Source: an uncultured Oscillospiraceae bacterium (lineage in GTDB: Bacteria; Bacillota; Clostridia; Oscillospirales; Ruminococcaceae). Taken from it: a stretch of DNA of 53,450 nt. The notes under the pieces were generated by a model. It searched no databases and had not been told where the DNA came from. It saw nothing but the letters and a program-made list of their open reading frames with translations. Where the stretch lies: assembly GCA_900540595.1 (NCBI GenBank), contig UQGL01000017.1:1-53450 (forward strand), given 5' to 3'. This document shows positions 1 through 8,658 of this stretch, piece after piece (position 1 is the first letter of the stretch; every line of letters begins with the position of its first letter). A program made the position numbers and the translations under genes.

Positions 1-88
1 GCAGAAACATGGAAATCAGCGGCGGTATCGACATTTGCCAGATGAGTTTTCCAACGGGCGCAACCGCCATTTTGTTATTGGTCTGCAT
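1..88 (-). CDS. MATE family efflux transporter, N-terminal fragment (runs off window)
   Basis: Reading leftwards from an ATG at 88, 29 codons are open to the window edge. The peptide has a short polar start, then P-V-G-K-L-I-W-Q-M-S-I-P-P-L-I-S-M, which resembles the start of MATE (NorM/DinF-type) drug/sodium antiporters, where a G-K-L motif precedes the first membrane helix. A good ribosome site (GGAGAAGAGG) lies just upstream. The start overlaps the stop of the truncated nitroreductase fragment upstream, so the two may be cotranscribed. The family call rests on under 30 residues and the rest of the gene is outside the window. Confidence 0.5.
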   Translation of the reverse strand, partial: MQTNNKMAVAPVGKLIWQMSIPPLISMFL

Positions 89-278
89 GCTTTCCCTCTT
101 CTCCACAAATTGTCCGAACAATATAGTTTTGTTTGCGTGCTGCGGGCTGACCGGCTTCCTGGGCCGGATAAGTCCCTGCTTCCAGTACAGCGTCCAAAGC
201 CTTGGAAGGGACAGATTCCGATTTATAAGCCCGTACACTACGGCACATCTTGATAAGAGACAAAAAATTTTCCCCCAT
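75..278 (-). pseudogene. Truncated nitroreductase (N-terminal part only)
   Basis: A 67-codon frame starts at an ATG preceded by TGGAGGA. It opens like FMN-dependent nitroreductases: L-I-K-x-C-R-S-V-R-A-Y-K followed by V-P-x-x-A-L-D-x-V-L-E-A-G-T-Y, the FMN-phosphate binding start of the family. After A-G-T-Y the similarity fades and the frame stops, where a real enzyme would continue for about 100 to 130 residues. It therefore lacks most of the fold and is probably a remnant after an internal deletion. The stop overlaps the start of the MATE gene downstream. Confidence 0.55.
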
Positions 279-324
279 ACAGATATAGTCCTCCATTCTG
301 CTAATACTTCCGAGATACCGGCAA

Positions 325-363
325 CAAAAAAGCCACACAACTATCACAAGATAGCTGTGTGGC
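325..363 (-). terminator. Rho-independent terminator
   Basis: On the minus strand a 14-bp stem (one G-T pair) with a 4-base loop is followed directly by a run of T. It would end transcription coming from the remnant at 508-618 and insulates the nitroreductase fragment. Confidence 0.75.
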
Positions 364-507
364 AAAAAGATGACCGAATCCGGAAAAGTCCACTAAAGTT
401 TTGCGTTTATTATTATAGCGAACTTGAAGGAGACTGTCAAGCATCAAGCTCGTCCAGTCGGCCATGATAGGATATTTTAGCTCTGTAACTGACAATATGG
501 TTACCAC

Positions 508-618
508 TTATACTATCTGTGGCTCGTCAAAAGACACTACAAATCCATTGCGGATAACGTCAATGATGTCTTGCCGTGTCACATCCGAAATTTTATCCAT
601 CATAATATTCTCATTCAT
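508..618 (-). pseudogene. 36-codon remnant, possibly the start of an abortive-infection-like gene
   Basis: A 36-codon frame from an ATG at 618 begins M-N-E-N-I-M-M-D-K-I-S-D-V-T-R-Q-D-I, then stops. The phrase 'I-S-D-V-T-R-x-D-I-x-D' followed by a short hydrophobic stretch recalls the start of AbiJ-like abortive infection proteins, but this is from memory and the match is short. Other open codons follow after the stop, so this is more likely a decayed gene start than a small gene. It lies between the AraC regulator and a minus-strand terminator. Confidence 0.25.
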
Positions 619-639
619 TAGCAGATAATCTGTCGCGCC

Positions 640-1503
640 TTATACTGCCTCAGTAGGGATCATTTCCTTCCTATACTGCGCCGGTGACTTCCCTATCTCC
701 TTCTTAAACACCCTGCTGAAATACAGCGGGTTCTCATACCCTACAATTTCGGAAATTTCCTTGATGTTGTAGGTCGTCCGCTCCAACAGGCTTTGGGCGT
801 TGACCATGCGCAGGGAGAGGATGTACTGGGCCGGGGACATACCTGCGTACTGTTTGAAATTGTGTATAAACCAGTTGGTGCTGATGTGCAGGGATTCCGC
901 ATAATCGTCTATGCTGATCTTTGTGTTATAGTTCTCGTTGAAGTAAGCCGCCGCGCGTTCAATTTGCTCTTGGACGTTGCCGGTGGTTTTTTTCTGTTCA
1001 TGCTGTTGGCGGTCCACCAACAGCAGAATATCGTTGAACAGCGATGCAATATAGTCCTCGTACCCATAGCGGCACAACTGCAACTCCTGAATGATTTTGC
1101 GGAACAACGCCTTGTAATCCGGCAGCACACCGCAGTAGAACACATGCTCATCCAGCGGGATGCCGTGATACGCCAGTATGTTCTTTACATCGCTGCCTGT
1201 AAAGTGAATCCAGAAAACTTCCGGGTTATCTTCCAGATAATATACATATTTTTGGATTTCTTCCGGCTTGTAAAGCACCATATGGCCCGCGCTGACGATT
1301 TCTTCCTTGCCGTCAAACCAGAAATGCGTCTTGCCGTTTGCCACATATAAAATCTGGTAATCCCTGCGCCCTTTCTGCCAGCAGGTCGGTAGTTTGGGGC
1401 GCGTTTTCAGCCGGTAGGTGCCACAGCTGCCCACCACCAACGGCGTGGAGTTGTCTTTGAAATCTGTACGGGAATTGTTCAGATATCCAGCGTTAATGTA
1501 CAC
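640..1503 (-). CDS. AraC family transcriptional regulator of the lactose operon
   Basis: Protein of 287 residues with a GTG start placed 7 nt after AGGAGGG. The N-terminal half (about 20-160) has the pattern of an AraC-type cupin sugar-sensing domain (G-H-M-V-L-Y-K-P). The C-terminal part (about 185-282) carries two helix-turn-helix units, ending in the typical V-G-Y-E-N-P-L-Y-F-S-R-V-F-K-K-x-x-G-x-S-P-A-Q-Y-R signature. It is transcribed away from the beta-galactosidase gene across a 186-bp shared region with two direct repeats, so it probably activates lacZ and the symporter in response to a galactoside. The inducer is inferred from the neighbours. Confidence 0.9.
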   Translation of the reverse strand: MYINAGYLNNSRTDFKDNSTPLVVGSCGTYRLKTRPKLPTCWQKGRRDYQILYVANGKTHFWFDGKEEIVSAGHMVLYKPEEIQKYVYYLEDNPEVFWIHFTGSDVKNILAYHGIPLDEHVFYCGVLPDYKALFRKIIQELQLCRYGYEDYIASLFNDILLLVDRQQHEQKKTTGNVQEQIERAAAYFNENYNTKISIDDYAESLHISTNWFIHNFKQYAGMSPAQYILSLRMVNAQSLLERTTYNIKEISEIVGYENPLYFSRVFKKEIGKSPAQYRKEMIPTEAV

Positions 1504-1518
1504 AAAAATTCCCTCCTG

Positions 1519-1638
1519 TTTTTGTGAATATTGCGAGGTGCTTCGTCCGTTTTACCTTCACTTTACAAAAAGCCATTGATTTTGTGCATATTTAGTGCAA
1601 TACCGTTTATGTTTTGTTGTATATAGAAATTGTATAAT
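1519..1638 (+). promoter_or_regulatory. Lactose operon control region with two direct repeats
   Basis: Two copies of TTTTGTG(A/C)ATATT start at about 1520 and 1580, some 60 bp apart in the same orientation. A TATAAT -10 box lies at 1633-1638 with no good -35 hexamer, as usual for activator-dependent promoters. The repeats are plausible AraC-type half-sites. The lacZ ribosome site AGGAGG is at 1678-1683. Confidence 0.5.
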
Positions 1639-1689
1639 AATTTCAGATGAAACGCAAGCAGAACTGTATAAATCACAGGAGGAGAATGG

Positions 1690-4600
1690 ATGATTATTCC
1701 GCACTATTACGAGGACCCGCACACGCTGCATGTGGGTACCATGCCGAATCGTGCCTATTACATTCCGTCATCCCGGCGCAGCGATGCCTTAGTCGAGCAC
1801 CGCGAGACCTCGGATCGCTTCCAGCTTTTGAACGGAAGCTGGAAATTTCGGTACTACGCCAGTATTTATGACTTGCAGGATGCTTTCTACGCGGTAGGCT
1901 ATGATGCCTCCGCTTTTGACAGCATCCCGGTCCCCAGCGTGTGGCAGAACCACGGTTACGACCACCACCAGTACACCAACATCCGCTATCCATTTCCCGC
2001 TGATCCGCCGTATGTTCCCAAAGAGAATCCCTGCGGCGCTTACCTCTACGACTTCACCTACCAAAAGGATGCCGCTGCCCCGCGCGCATTTCTGAATTTT
2101 GAGGGCGTTGCCTCCTGCTTCTATGTCTGGCTCAACGGTCAGTTTGTCGGGTACAGTCAGGTCGCCCATTCCACAAGCGAGTTCGATGTAACGAAATTTT
2201 TGCAGGACGGCGCCAACCATCTGGCGGTCCTCGTGCTGAAATGGTGCAATGGCAGTTACATGGAAGATCAGGATATGTTCCGCATGAACGGCATTTTCCG
2301 TGATGTCTACCTGCTGCACCGACCGGAACAGTGCATCGAGGACTATTTCATCACCACCGACATCCACGGCAGCACCGCAGGGGTTGCTGTCCGCCTGCGT
2401 TACTACGATTCCGCCGTTGCCACCCGCATCACCCTCTACGATGCAGCCGGCACGATGGTCGGCAGCGTAACGCCCGTGGAAGCACCGGATGATGCGGCAT
2501 TCCCCTATCATGCAGAAATCACCGTTGTTGACCCGACACTCTGGAACGCAGAGCAGCCCTACTTATATACCCTTGTGTTGGACACACCCTGCGAGACTAT
2601 TACGGACCGTGTGGGCATCCGTGAGGTTCATGTTGCCAACAACCAGATTTATGTCAACGGCCAGTCCATCAAGTTCCACGGCGTGAACCGCCACGAATCC
2701 GACCCGGTCACGGGATATGCCGTTGGCTTTGAGCAGACGAAAAAAGACCTGCTCATGATTAAAAAGAACAACTTTAATGCCATCCGCACCAGCCATTACC
2801 CGGATGTGCCTTACTTCTATCAGCTCTGCGACCAGTACGGCTTCTTTGTCATTGATGAAGCCGACAACGAGAGCCACGGTGCGTCCGAATACTATTGCGA
2901 GGGCAACGAAAGCTGGCCCAACCACGTCGAAAACTGGAACAAGCCCATCGCAGACAACCCGGAGTTCACCGAGGCCACCGTAGACCGCACCCGCCGCTGC
3001 GTGGAGCGTGACAAGAACCGTCCCTGCGTCATCATCTGGTCGATGGGCAACGAGAGCGCCTACGGCTGCACGTTCGAAGAAGCGCTGGCATGGACAAAGA
3101 GTTTTGACCCCCGCCGCCTGACCCACTACGAGAGCGCCCAGTACCGCAGCAAGAACCGTAAATACGATTTCTCGAACATTGATATGTTCAGCAATATGTA
3201 CCCTTCTCTCGAAAGCATTCAGGAATATCTGGACAACGAGCCGGACAAACCCTATATCATGTGCGAGTACAGCCACTGCATGGGCAACGGCCCCGGCGAT
3301 TTGGAGGATTACTTCCAGTTCATTCAGAGCCATGACGGCTTGGTCGGCGGTTTCCTGTGGGAGTGGTGTGACCACGGTATTTATAAAGGGAAGATGCCCG
3401 ACGGCCGCGACATCTATTATTACGGCGGCGACCACAATGAGTGGCCGCATGACGGCAATTTCTGCATGGACGGTCTGGTTTACCCCGACCGCCGCCCGCA
3501 CACCGGGCTGTTGGAGTTCAAGAACGTCTATCGCCCGGCGCGTGTTGTGAAGTACGACCGGGAATCCGGCATGCTCACGCTGCATAACTACATGGACTTT
3601 GTTGATTTGACCGAGTATGCCGCACTAACCTATCAGGTAAGTTGCGACGGCGAGGTCATCGACAGCGGCTTCATCCCCTACCCTGACGGTTTCACCCTGC
3701 CGCCGCACAGCGAAAACGCCTTGCCGTTGGCCGTCCATATTCCCGATAAAGGCAAGTGTTTCCTGAAAATCTTCTACCATTGCAAAAAAGACCTGCCCTT
3801 GCGTTCGGAAGATCATCTTCTGGGGTTTGATGAAATCCTGCTGGAAAACGAAGACAACCGCAACCAGAAAACCTTGGCTATGTGGAGTGATGCCCCTTCC
3901 AACAGCACAATCACTGTTCAGGAGACGGACCGCCATTTGACGCTGCGCGGCAAGAACTTCACCTACAACTTTAATAAGCTGACGGGTCTGTTCGCCGCGA
4001 TGCAGTACGAGGATGCAGTCCTGTTGGACAAGGAAATGGAGTTCAACATCTGGCGTGCTCCTACGGACAATGACCGCAAGCTGAAGCTGGATTGGCTGGC
4101 TGCCCGCTATGACCACTGTATGACCAACGCCTACCGCACCGAATATCAGGTGACGGACAGCGGTGTGACCCTGCGTGCCAAAGTCGGCATTGCACCGATC
4201 AGCTTGCAGAAATTCCTTGATTTGGATGTCAGCTGGACGGTTTCCAACAGCGGCGCAGTAACGCTGGCACTGCACGCCGAGCGCAACACGGTATTCCCCG
4301 AACTGCCGCGCTTTGGCCTGCGCCTGTTCCTGCCAAAAGAAATGGCCCGCGTCAGTTACTTCGGCATGGGTCCGATGGAAAGCTACTGCGACAAGCACCA
4401 TGCTGCCAGCCACGACTACTTCAGTTCCACCATCTGGCAGCAGCACGAGGACTACATTCGCCCGCAGGAGAACGGCAGTCACTATGATTGCGATTATGTC
4501 CAGCTGGATGGCGCTGGCATCAATCTTACCGCTGTCGGTGCAAAGCCGTTCTGCTTCAACGCCTCGCACTACACGCAGGAAGAGTTGACTGAAAAGGCGC

Positions 4601-4761
4601 ACAACTATGAGCTGCAGCCCTGTGACAGCACCGTTCTCTGCCTTGACTATGCACAGAACGGCATCGGCTCTGCCAGCTGCGGGCCGCGGCTGGCGGAGCA
4701 GTACCGCCTTGACGACGCTTCCTTCGATTTCAGCATCCGTTTGATTCCTGAAAAAGTATAA
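1690..4761 (+). CDS. lacZ: Beta-galactosidase, glycoside hydrolase family 2
   Basis: Protein of 1023 residues, the usual length of full LacZ enzymes. It hydrolyses lactose and other beta-galactosides in the cytoplasm. Recognisable landmarks are the N-terminal sugar-binding start (L-N-G-x-W-K-F), the W-x-x-H-G-Y-D and Y-P-F segment, the GH2 signature N-x-x-R-x-S-H-Y-P, the acid/base Glu in M-G-N-E-S (about residue 455), and the nucleophile Glu in C-E-Y-S-H (about 525). The C-terminal part reads as the LacZ small-chain domain (W-R-A-P-T-D-N-D). No signal peptide is seen. A strong ribosome site sits 6 nt before the ATG. The sugar symporter gene follows 41 bp downstream, giving an uptake-plus-hydrolysis operon. 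Confidence 0.95.
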   Translation: MIIPHYYEDPHTLHVGTMPNRAYYIPSSRRSDALVEHRETSDRFQLLNGSWKFRYYASIYDLQDAFYAVGYDASAFDSIPVPSVWQNHGYDHHQYTNIRYPFPADPPYVPKENPCGAYLYDFTYQKDAAAPRAFLNFEGVASCFYVWLNGQFVGYSQVAHSTSEFDVTKFLQDGANHLAVLVLKWCNGSYMEDQDMFRMNGIFRDVYLLHRPEQCIEDYFITTDIHGSTAGVAVRLRYYDSAVATRITLYDAAGTMVGSVTPVEAPDDAAFPYHAEITVVDPTLWNAEQPYLYTLVLDTPCETITDRVGIREVHVANNQIYVNGQSIKFHGVNRHESDPVTGYAVGFEQTKKDLLMIKKNNFNAIRTSHYPDVPYFYQLCDQYGFFVIDEADNESHGASEYYCEGNESWPNHVENWNKPIADNPEFTEATVDRTRRCVERDKNRPCVIIWSMGNESAYGCTFEEALAWTKSFDPRRLTHYESAQYRSKNRKYDFSNIDMFSNMYPSLESIQEYLDNEPDKPYIMCEYSHCMGNGPGDLEDYFQFIQSHDGLVGGFLWEWCDHGIYKGKMPDGRDIYYYGGDHNEWPHDGNFCMDGLVYPDRRPHTGLLEFKNVYRPARVVKYDRESGMLTLHNYMDFVDLTEYAALTYQVSCDGEVIDSGFIPYPDGFTLPPHSENALPLAVHIPDKGKCFLKIFYHCKKDLPLRSEDHLLGFDEILLENEDNRNQKTLAMWSDAPSNSTITVQETDRHLTLRGKNFTYNFNKLTGLFAAMQYEDAVLLDKEMEFNIWRAPTDNDRKLKLDWLAARYDHCMTNAYRTEYQVTDSGVTLRAKVGIAPISLQKFLDLDVSWTVSNSGAVTLALHAERNTVFPELPRFGLRLFLPKEMARVSYFGMGPMESYCDKHHAASHDYFSSTIWQQHEDYIRPQENGSHYDCDYVQLDGAGINLTAVGAKPFCFNASHYTQEELTEKAHNYELQPCDSTVLCLDYAQNGIGSASCGPRLAEQYRLDDASFDFSIRLIPEKV

Positions 4762-4802
4762 CCTCTACAAACCTAATTACTACAAAAGAATCGAGAAATT
4801 AT

Positions 4803-6188
4803 ATGTCTGAAAATACGGAAAGACGCTATTTAAAATGGTATAACAAGATCGGATACGGCTCCGGCGATGTTGCGGGCAACGTGGTCTATGCGTTCCTCTC
4901 CTCGTTTGTTATGATTTACCTGACCGACACCGTCGGCCTGAATCCCGGCATCGTCGGCACGCTGATCGCTGTGTCCAAGCTGTTTGACGGCATTACCGAC
5001 ATCTTCTTTGGCTCGATGATTGACAAGACGCACTCCAAGCTGGGCAAGGCTCGCCCGTGGATGCTCTACGGCTACATCGGCTGCGCCATCACACTGGTCG
5101 GCATCTTCGCCATCCCCATGGGCATGAGCGAGTTTGCCAAGTACGCATGGTTCTTTATCTGTTATTCCCTGCTGAACGCTGTGTTCTACACGGCCAACAA
5201 CATCGCCTACTCTGCCTTGACTTCCCTTGTCACCAAGAACAGCGCCGAGCGAGTTGAGATGGGTTCCTACCGCTTCATGTTCGCATTCGCCACCAGCCTT
5301 GCCATTCAGTCTTTCACACTGCTGGCTGTCTCTGCACTAGGCGACACTGCCGAAGCATGGCGCACCGTGGCTATCGTCTATGCCATTATCGGTCTGATCG
5401 TCAACACGCTCTCTGTTTTCTCCGTCAAGGAGTTGCCGGAGGAAGAGTTTGTCGAAACCACGGATAAAGCCGAAATCGAGAAAGACGAGAAGTACGGTCT
5501 TGTCGAAGCTGCCAAGCTGCTGGTCTCCAACAAATACTACCTGATGATCTGCGTCACCTACATTTTGCAGCAGATCTATGGTGCCATGATCAGCATGGGT
5601 ACCTACTACACTGCTCATATCCTTGGCGACAAGAACCTGTTCGGCGTGTTCTCTTGGGCCATCAACATTCCTTTGATCATCGCACTGGTCTTTACCCCGA
5701 CCTTCGTTGCCAAGATGCACGGTATGTACAAGCTGAACGTCGGCAGCTATGCCCTTGCTACCGTGGCCCGCGCGCTCGTTGCCGTGGCCGGCTATACTGG
5801 CACCGGCGATGTCAAGATGATGCTCCTCTTCACGGCTATTGCTGCACTGGGTCAGGGCCCGTGGCAGGGCGATATGAATGCCGTTATCGCCTCCTGCTCT
5901 GAGTACACTTGGCTGACGAAGCACAAGCGCGTGGACGGCACGATGTACTCCTGCACCTCGCTCGGTGTCAAGCTGGGCGGCGGTCTCGGCACCGCCATCA
6001 CCGGCTGGCTGCTGGCGTTCAGCAACTACGATAAGGCGCTGGCTGTGCAGCCGGAATCCTGCATCAATATGCTGAAACTCATGTACCTCGTGATTCCCTT
6101 TGTGCTGGACGCCATCATTACCTTTATCCTCTCCCGCATGAAGGTCGAGGAGGCCAACGATAAGATTCGCGCCGAAATGAAAAACTGA
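4803..6188 (+). CDS. Glycoside-pentoside-hexuronide (GPH) sugar:cation symporter, probable lactose permease
   Basis: Protein of 461 residues with about twelve hydrophobic segments. The early region (I-G-Y-G-S-G-D-V-A-G-N, then F-x-x-Y-L-T-D and D-x-x-F-G-S-M-I-D-K-T) is characteristic of the MelB/LacS/XylP symporter family, which moves sugars with protons or sodium. The C-terminal IIA-like regulatory domain found in some LacS proteins is absent. It follows lacZ directly and is closed by a strong terminator, so it most likely imports lactose or a related galactoside. Substrate is inferred from context only. The ribosome site is weak (GAGAAATT), so translation may be lower than that of lacZ. 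Confidence 0.9.
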   Translation: MSENTERRYLKWYNKIGYGSGDVAGNVVYAFLSSFVMIYLTDTVGLNPGIVGTLIAVSKLFDGITDIFFGSMIDKTHSKLGKARPWMLYGYIGCAITLVGIFAIPMGMSEFAKYAWFFICYSLLNAVFYTANNIAYSALTSLVTKNSAERVEMGSYRFMFAFATSLAIQSFTLLAVSALGDTAEAWRTVAIVYAIIGLIVNTLSVFSVKELPEEEFVETTDKAEIEKDEKYGLVEAAKLLVSNKYYLMICVTYILQQIYGAMISMGTYYTAHILGDKNLFGVFSWAINIPLIIALVFTPTFVAKMHGMYKLNVGSYALATVARALVAVAGYTGTGDVKMMLLFTAIAALGQGPWQGDMNAVIASCSEYTWLTKHKRVDGTMYSCTSLGVKLGGGLGTAITGWLLAFSNYDKALAVQPESCINMLKLMYLVIPFVLDAIITFILSRMKVEEANDKIRAEMKN

Positions 6189-6207
6189 TATTCACTATTC
6201 TCCTTCT

Positions 6208-6246
6208 TAAAAAGGGCTTCCGCATCTGCTGGCGGAAGCCCTTTTT
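6208..6246 (+). terminator. Rho-independent terminator of the lactose operon
   Basis: A perfect 10-bp stem (GGGCTTCCGC with GCGGAAGCCC) and an 8-base loop are followed by TTTTT, 20 nt after the symporter stop. Confidence 0.9.
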
Positions 6247-6318
6247 CTGTATAGTGCTTTACAGCGCAATCTTGGGGTTGTTACGCCAATGGAAAAGTAC
6301 CAGATGGCATTTGCTGCG

Positions 6319-6351
6319 TAAAAAATCTGCCAAGAGCAGTGCTCTTGGCAG
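6319..6351 (-). terminator. Rho-independent terminator after the TraX-like gene
   Basis: A perfect 11-bp stem (CTGCCAAGAGC with GCTCTTGGCAG) and a 3-base loop are followed on the minus strand by ATTTTTT. It would end the minus-strand transcript of the TraX-like gene and the dehydrogenase. Confidence 0.8.
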
Positions 6352-6433
6352 CAAAATCTTATTTTATTTCATTGTACGCTTGACGGGATGCGGTTCATGC
6401 TGAGAGGGGTGTTTTTGTTGCTTATTTGGGGTG

Positions 6434-7204
6434 TCAGCGGTTCAGGAACTGCAGGGCCAGTGCAAGCACCAGCATGTGTACAGGGTAAAATGCATAGCAG
6501 AAATATTGGAACCACCGGCTGTGGTATCCCTGCCGCCCGCGATACAGCCAGATGGGGACGAGCGCCAGCAGCGCAAAGCCCTGCTGGCAGATCTCAAACG
6601 AAACGCCGAACAGCTGCACAGGGTACATCAGGCCGCCCAGCATCTCGACATTGAGCCAGTACAGCGCGAGCAGCTGCCCTGCCAGGCACCACCATGCCCG
6701 GCCACGGAAAAAGTAGAAAACCAGCACCGTCAGCACGCCGACAGCGTAGTAATCGACCATGCAGAGGATCCCCAGCACCGCCCCCGCCAGAATAACGCCG
6801 ACTGCAGCCGCCGCAAACAGGGCAGGTTTTTGCTTTCGGCGCACCGTTTCCAGAAGATGCACCCCCAAAAGACCCATCAGCAGCGTCCAGATCACATTCT
6901 GGTGCACCGGGTAAAACCATGTTCCACCGCACATCAGATTGAACGGAACCTCGGACAGCACGGCGAAGACCAGCATCCGCAGCGCGTATTTTCGGAAGCT
7001 GCGGGTGTGGAAGTACCCCTCCACCGCCATAAAGGCAAAGATGGGATAGGCCAGTCTGCCTGCGCAGGTCAGCCACTCCTGCGCAGGCAGCAGCGTGGCC
7101 CAGAGGTGGTCCATCAGCATAAGGGTCATTGCCAGAATGTGCAGGCCCGCTGTGCTGATGTCAAAGCGGCCTGCGCCGCTGGAAAGGGTTTTCTGATTCG
7201 TCAT
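6434..7204 (-). CDS. TraX family integral membrane protein
   Basis: Protein of 256 residues with about eight hydrophobic helices. The sequence pattern L-H-I-L-A-M-x-x-M-x-x-D-H, then G-R-L-A-Y-P-I-F-A-F and S-E-V-P-F-N-L, matches the TraX family. TraX was named for acetylation of F pilin, but chromosomal Firmicute members are acyltransferase-like membrane proteins of unknown target. The C-terminal Y-P-V-H-M-L is also typical. The start has AAAGGA 8 nt upstream. The alcohol dehydrogenase gene lies 42 bp upstream on the same strand, so cotranscription is likely. No conjugation genes are adjacent, so a role in pilus modification is unlikely here. Confidence 0.85.
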   Translation of the reverse strand: MTNQKTLSSGAGRFDISTAGLHILAMTLMLMDHLWATLLPAQEWLTCAGRLAYPIFAFMAVEGYFHTRSFRKYALRMLVFAVLSEVPFNLMCGGTWFYPVHQNVIWTLLMGLLGVHLLETVRRKQKPALFAAAAVGVILAGAVLGILCMVDYYAVGVLTVLVFYFFRGRAWWCLAGQLLALYWLNVEMLGGLMYPVQLFGVSFEICQQGFALLALVPIWLYRGRQGYHSRWFQYFCYAFYPVHMLVLALALQFLNR

Positions 7205-7246
7205 ACGGTCATTCCTTTACAGTTGTTGATTTGCGGTGCGGCGGCA

Positions 7247-8293
7247 TCAGTCGAGGCTTTGACATTCGACTGCAACCTTTATCACACCGTCCCGTTTGTT
7301 TTCAAACAGATCGTAAGCCTCATCGATCCTGCTCAGGGGGTAAGTGTGGGTGATGAGCGGCTCGGTATTCAGCTTGCCCTCTGCGATGAGGCGCAGCGTT
7401 TCCTCGCAGTCGCAGCCATCGACACCGCCCGTCTTGAAGGTCAGGTTTTTGCCGTACATCTCCGGCAGCGGCAGGGTCTGCGCCGTGTCATACAGCGCGA
7501 CCACCGTTACAATGGCGTTGGGTCTTGCACACTCCCACGCAAGGCGGAAGGTGGAGGATGCGCCTGCGACCTCCAGAACTACATCGGCGCCGCCGTGTGC
7601 GCTGTTGGCCTGCACAAAGGCAGCGCACTCCTCCGGTGTGACCGTCAGCACCTCGGGATAATGCTCCTGCAGAAAGCGGATGCGGCCGGGGTCCTTTTCG
7701 CAGACGATGATCCGCTGCGGCTTTTTCAGCATAACGCAGAGCAGGGTGCATATTCCCGTAGGCCCGGCGCCGATGATGAGGACAGTGTCCTCCTCGGTGA
7801 TCTCAGAGATGCGCGCCGCCCAGTAGCCGGTGGCGAGGACATCACCCACCAGCAGCGCCTGCCGGTCGGTCACGCCGTCAGGGATCCTGTTCAGTCCGGT
7901 ATCGGCAAACGGCACCCGCACATATTCGGCCTGCCCGCCGTCAATGCGGCAGCCGAGTGCCCAGCCGCCGTTTTTGTCGGTGCAGTTGTTCACATAGCCC
8001 TTTTTGCAGAAGAAGCACTCCCCGCAGAAGGTCTCGACATTGACCGTCACGCGATCCCCCGGCTTTACATGGGTCACCGCATCGCCGACAGCCTCGACGA
8101 TGCCCACCATCTCGTGGCCGACCGTGATGCCGGGTACGGCGCGGGGCACACTGCCGTGCTTGATGTGCAGATCACTTGAGCAGATGCTCGCCAGTGTCAC
8201 CCTGACGATGGCATCGCGCGCATCCTGCAGCACCGGCTTGGGCTTTTCCCGGCGCTCGAATTTTCCTTTCGAGACATAGGTATAGGTCTGCAT
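7247..8293 (-). CDS. Zinc-dependent alcohol dehydrogenase (MDR superfamily)
   Basis: Protein of 348 residues. An ATG at 8293, six nt after AAAGGTG, is preferred to an upstream GTG. Medium-chain dehydrogenase landmarks are present: catalytic zinc site C-S-S-D-L-H, G-H-E-M-V-G, structural zinc cysteines in C-G-E-C-F-F-C-K-K-G-Y-V-N-N-C, and the nucleotide-binding loop G-A-G-P-T-G. The T-D-R-Q-A-L-L-V-G-D segment is common in secondary-alcohol and sugar-alcohol dehydrogenases. The substrate cannot be read from the sequence. It uses NAD(P)H in the cytosol, and has its own vegetative promoter. Confidence 0.9.
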   Translation of the reverse strand: MQTYTYVSKGKFERREKPKPVLQDARDAIVRVTLASICSSDLHIKHGSVPRAVPGITVGHEMVGIVEAVGDAVTHVKPGDRVTVNVETFCGECFFCKKGYVNNCTDKNGGWALGCRIDGGQAEYVRVPFADTGLNRIPDGVTDRQALLVGDVLATGYWAARISEITEEDTVLIIGAGPTGICTLLCVMLKKPQRIIVCEKDPGRIRFLQEHYPEVLTVTPEECAAFVQANSAHGGADVVLEVAGASSTFRLAWECARPNAIVTVVALYDTAQTLPLPEMYGKNLTFKTGGVDGCDCEETLRLIAEGKLNTEPLITHTYPLSRIDEAYDLFENKRDGVIKVAVECQSLD

Positions 8294-8362
8294 TGCTTTC
8301 ACCTTTGCTTTCTGAAGGCTGCGGCCCTATTCCCGCCACAGACCTTCGACTTTTCTGCATCT

Positions 8363-8391
8363 ATTATAGCAAGCCCGGCGCTATTTTGCAA
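8363..8391 (-). promoter_or_regulatory. Sigma-A-type promoter of the alcohol dehydrogenase
   Basis: On the minus strand TTGCAA and TATAAT are separated by exactly 17 bp, with GC just before the -10 box, as in several other promoters of this window. Confidence 0.7.
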
Positions 8392-8431
8392 AGGCTGCGC
8401 AAAATGGAAAAATACCGGAAGTAAGCCCTAT

Positions 8432-8603
8432 GGCAACACCGCACAATTCCCGCCTGACGGCTTAAGCACCGCTCCGGCGACTGCGGTACGGCATCTGCGT
8501 TGCCAAAATGCTCGATAATACACAAAGTATTATCTGCGCTTTTGGCTTAGCAGCTGCCGCACCTCGCTCGCCGTATCGGCACTTAGAATTATGCGGTATT
8601 GCC
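8432..8603. repeat. MITE-like 172-bp imperfect palindrome with 4-bp flanking repeat
   Basis: The ends are inverted copies: 15 or 16 of 18 positions match between GGCAACACCGCACAATTC at 8432-8449 and the complement of 8586-8603. CTAT is present directly outside both ends (8428-8431 and 8604-8607), the look of a target duplication. Much of the interior also pairs across the centre (for example ATAATAC with GTATTAT around an ACAAA loop), so the element can fold into one long hairpin. It has no coding capacity. It is probably a non-autonomous transposable element, although no parent insertion sequence is visible in the window. Confidence 0.65.
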
Positions 8604-8658
8604 CTATAAAAAACAGAGAGCGCCCCGCATGGAGCTGCTCTCTATTTTTTTGGCGCTC

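Noticed and set aside
6431..8179. A 582-codon plus-strand frame across the TraX-like and dehydrogenase genes
   Set aside because: It crosses two well supported minus-strand genes and their intergenic region and has no protein-like domain pattern.
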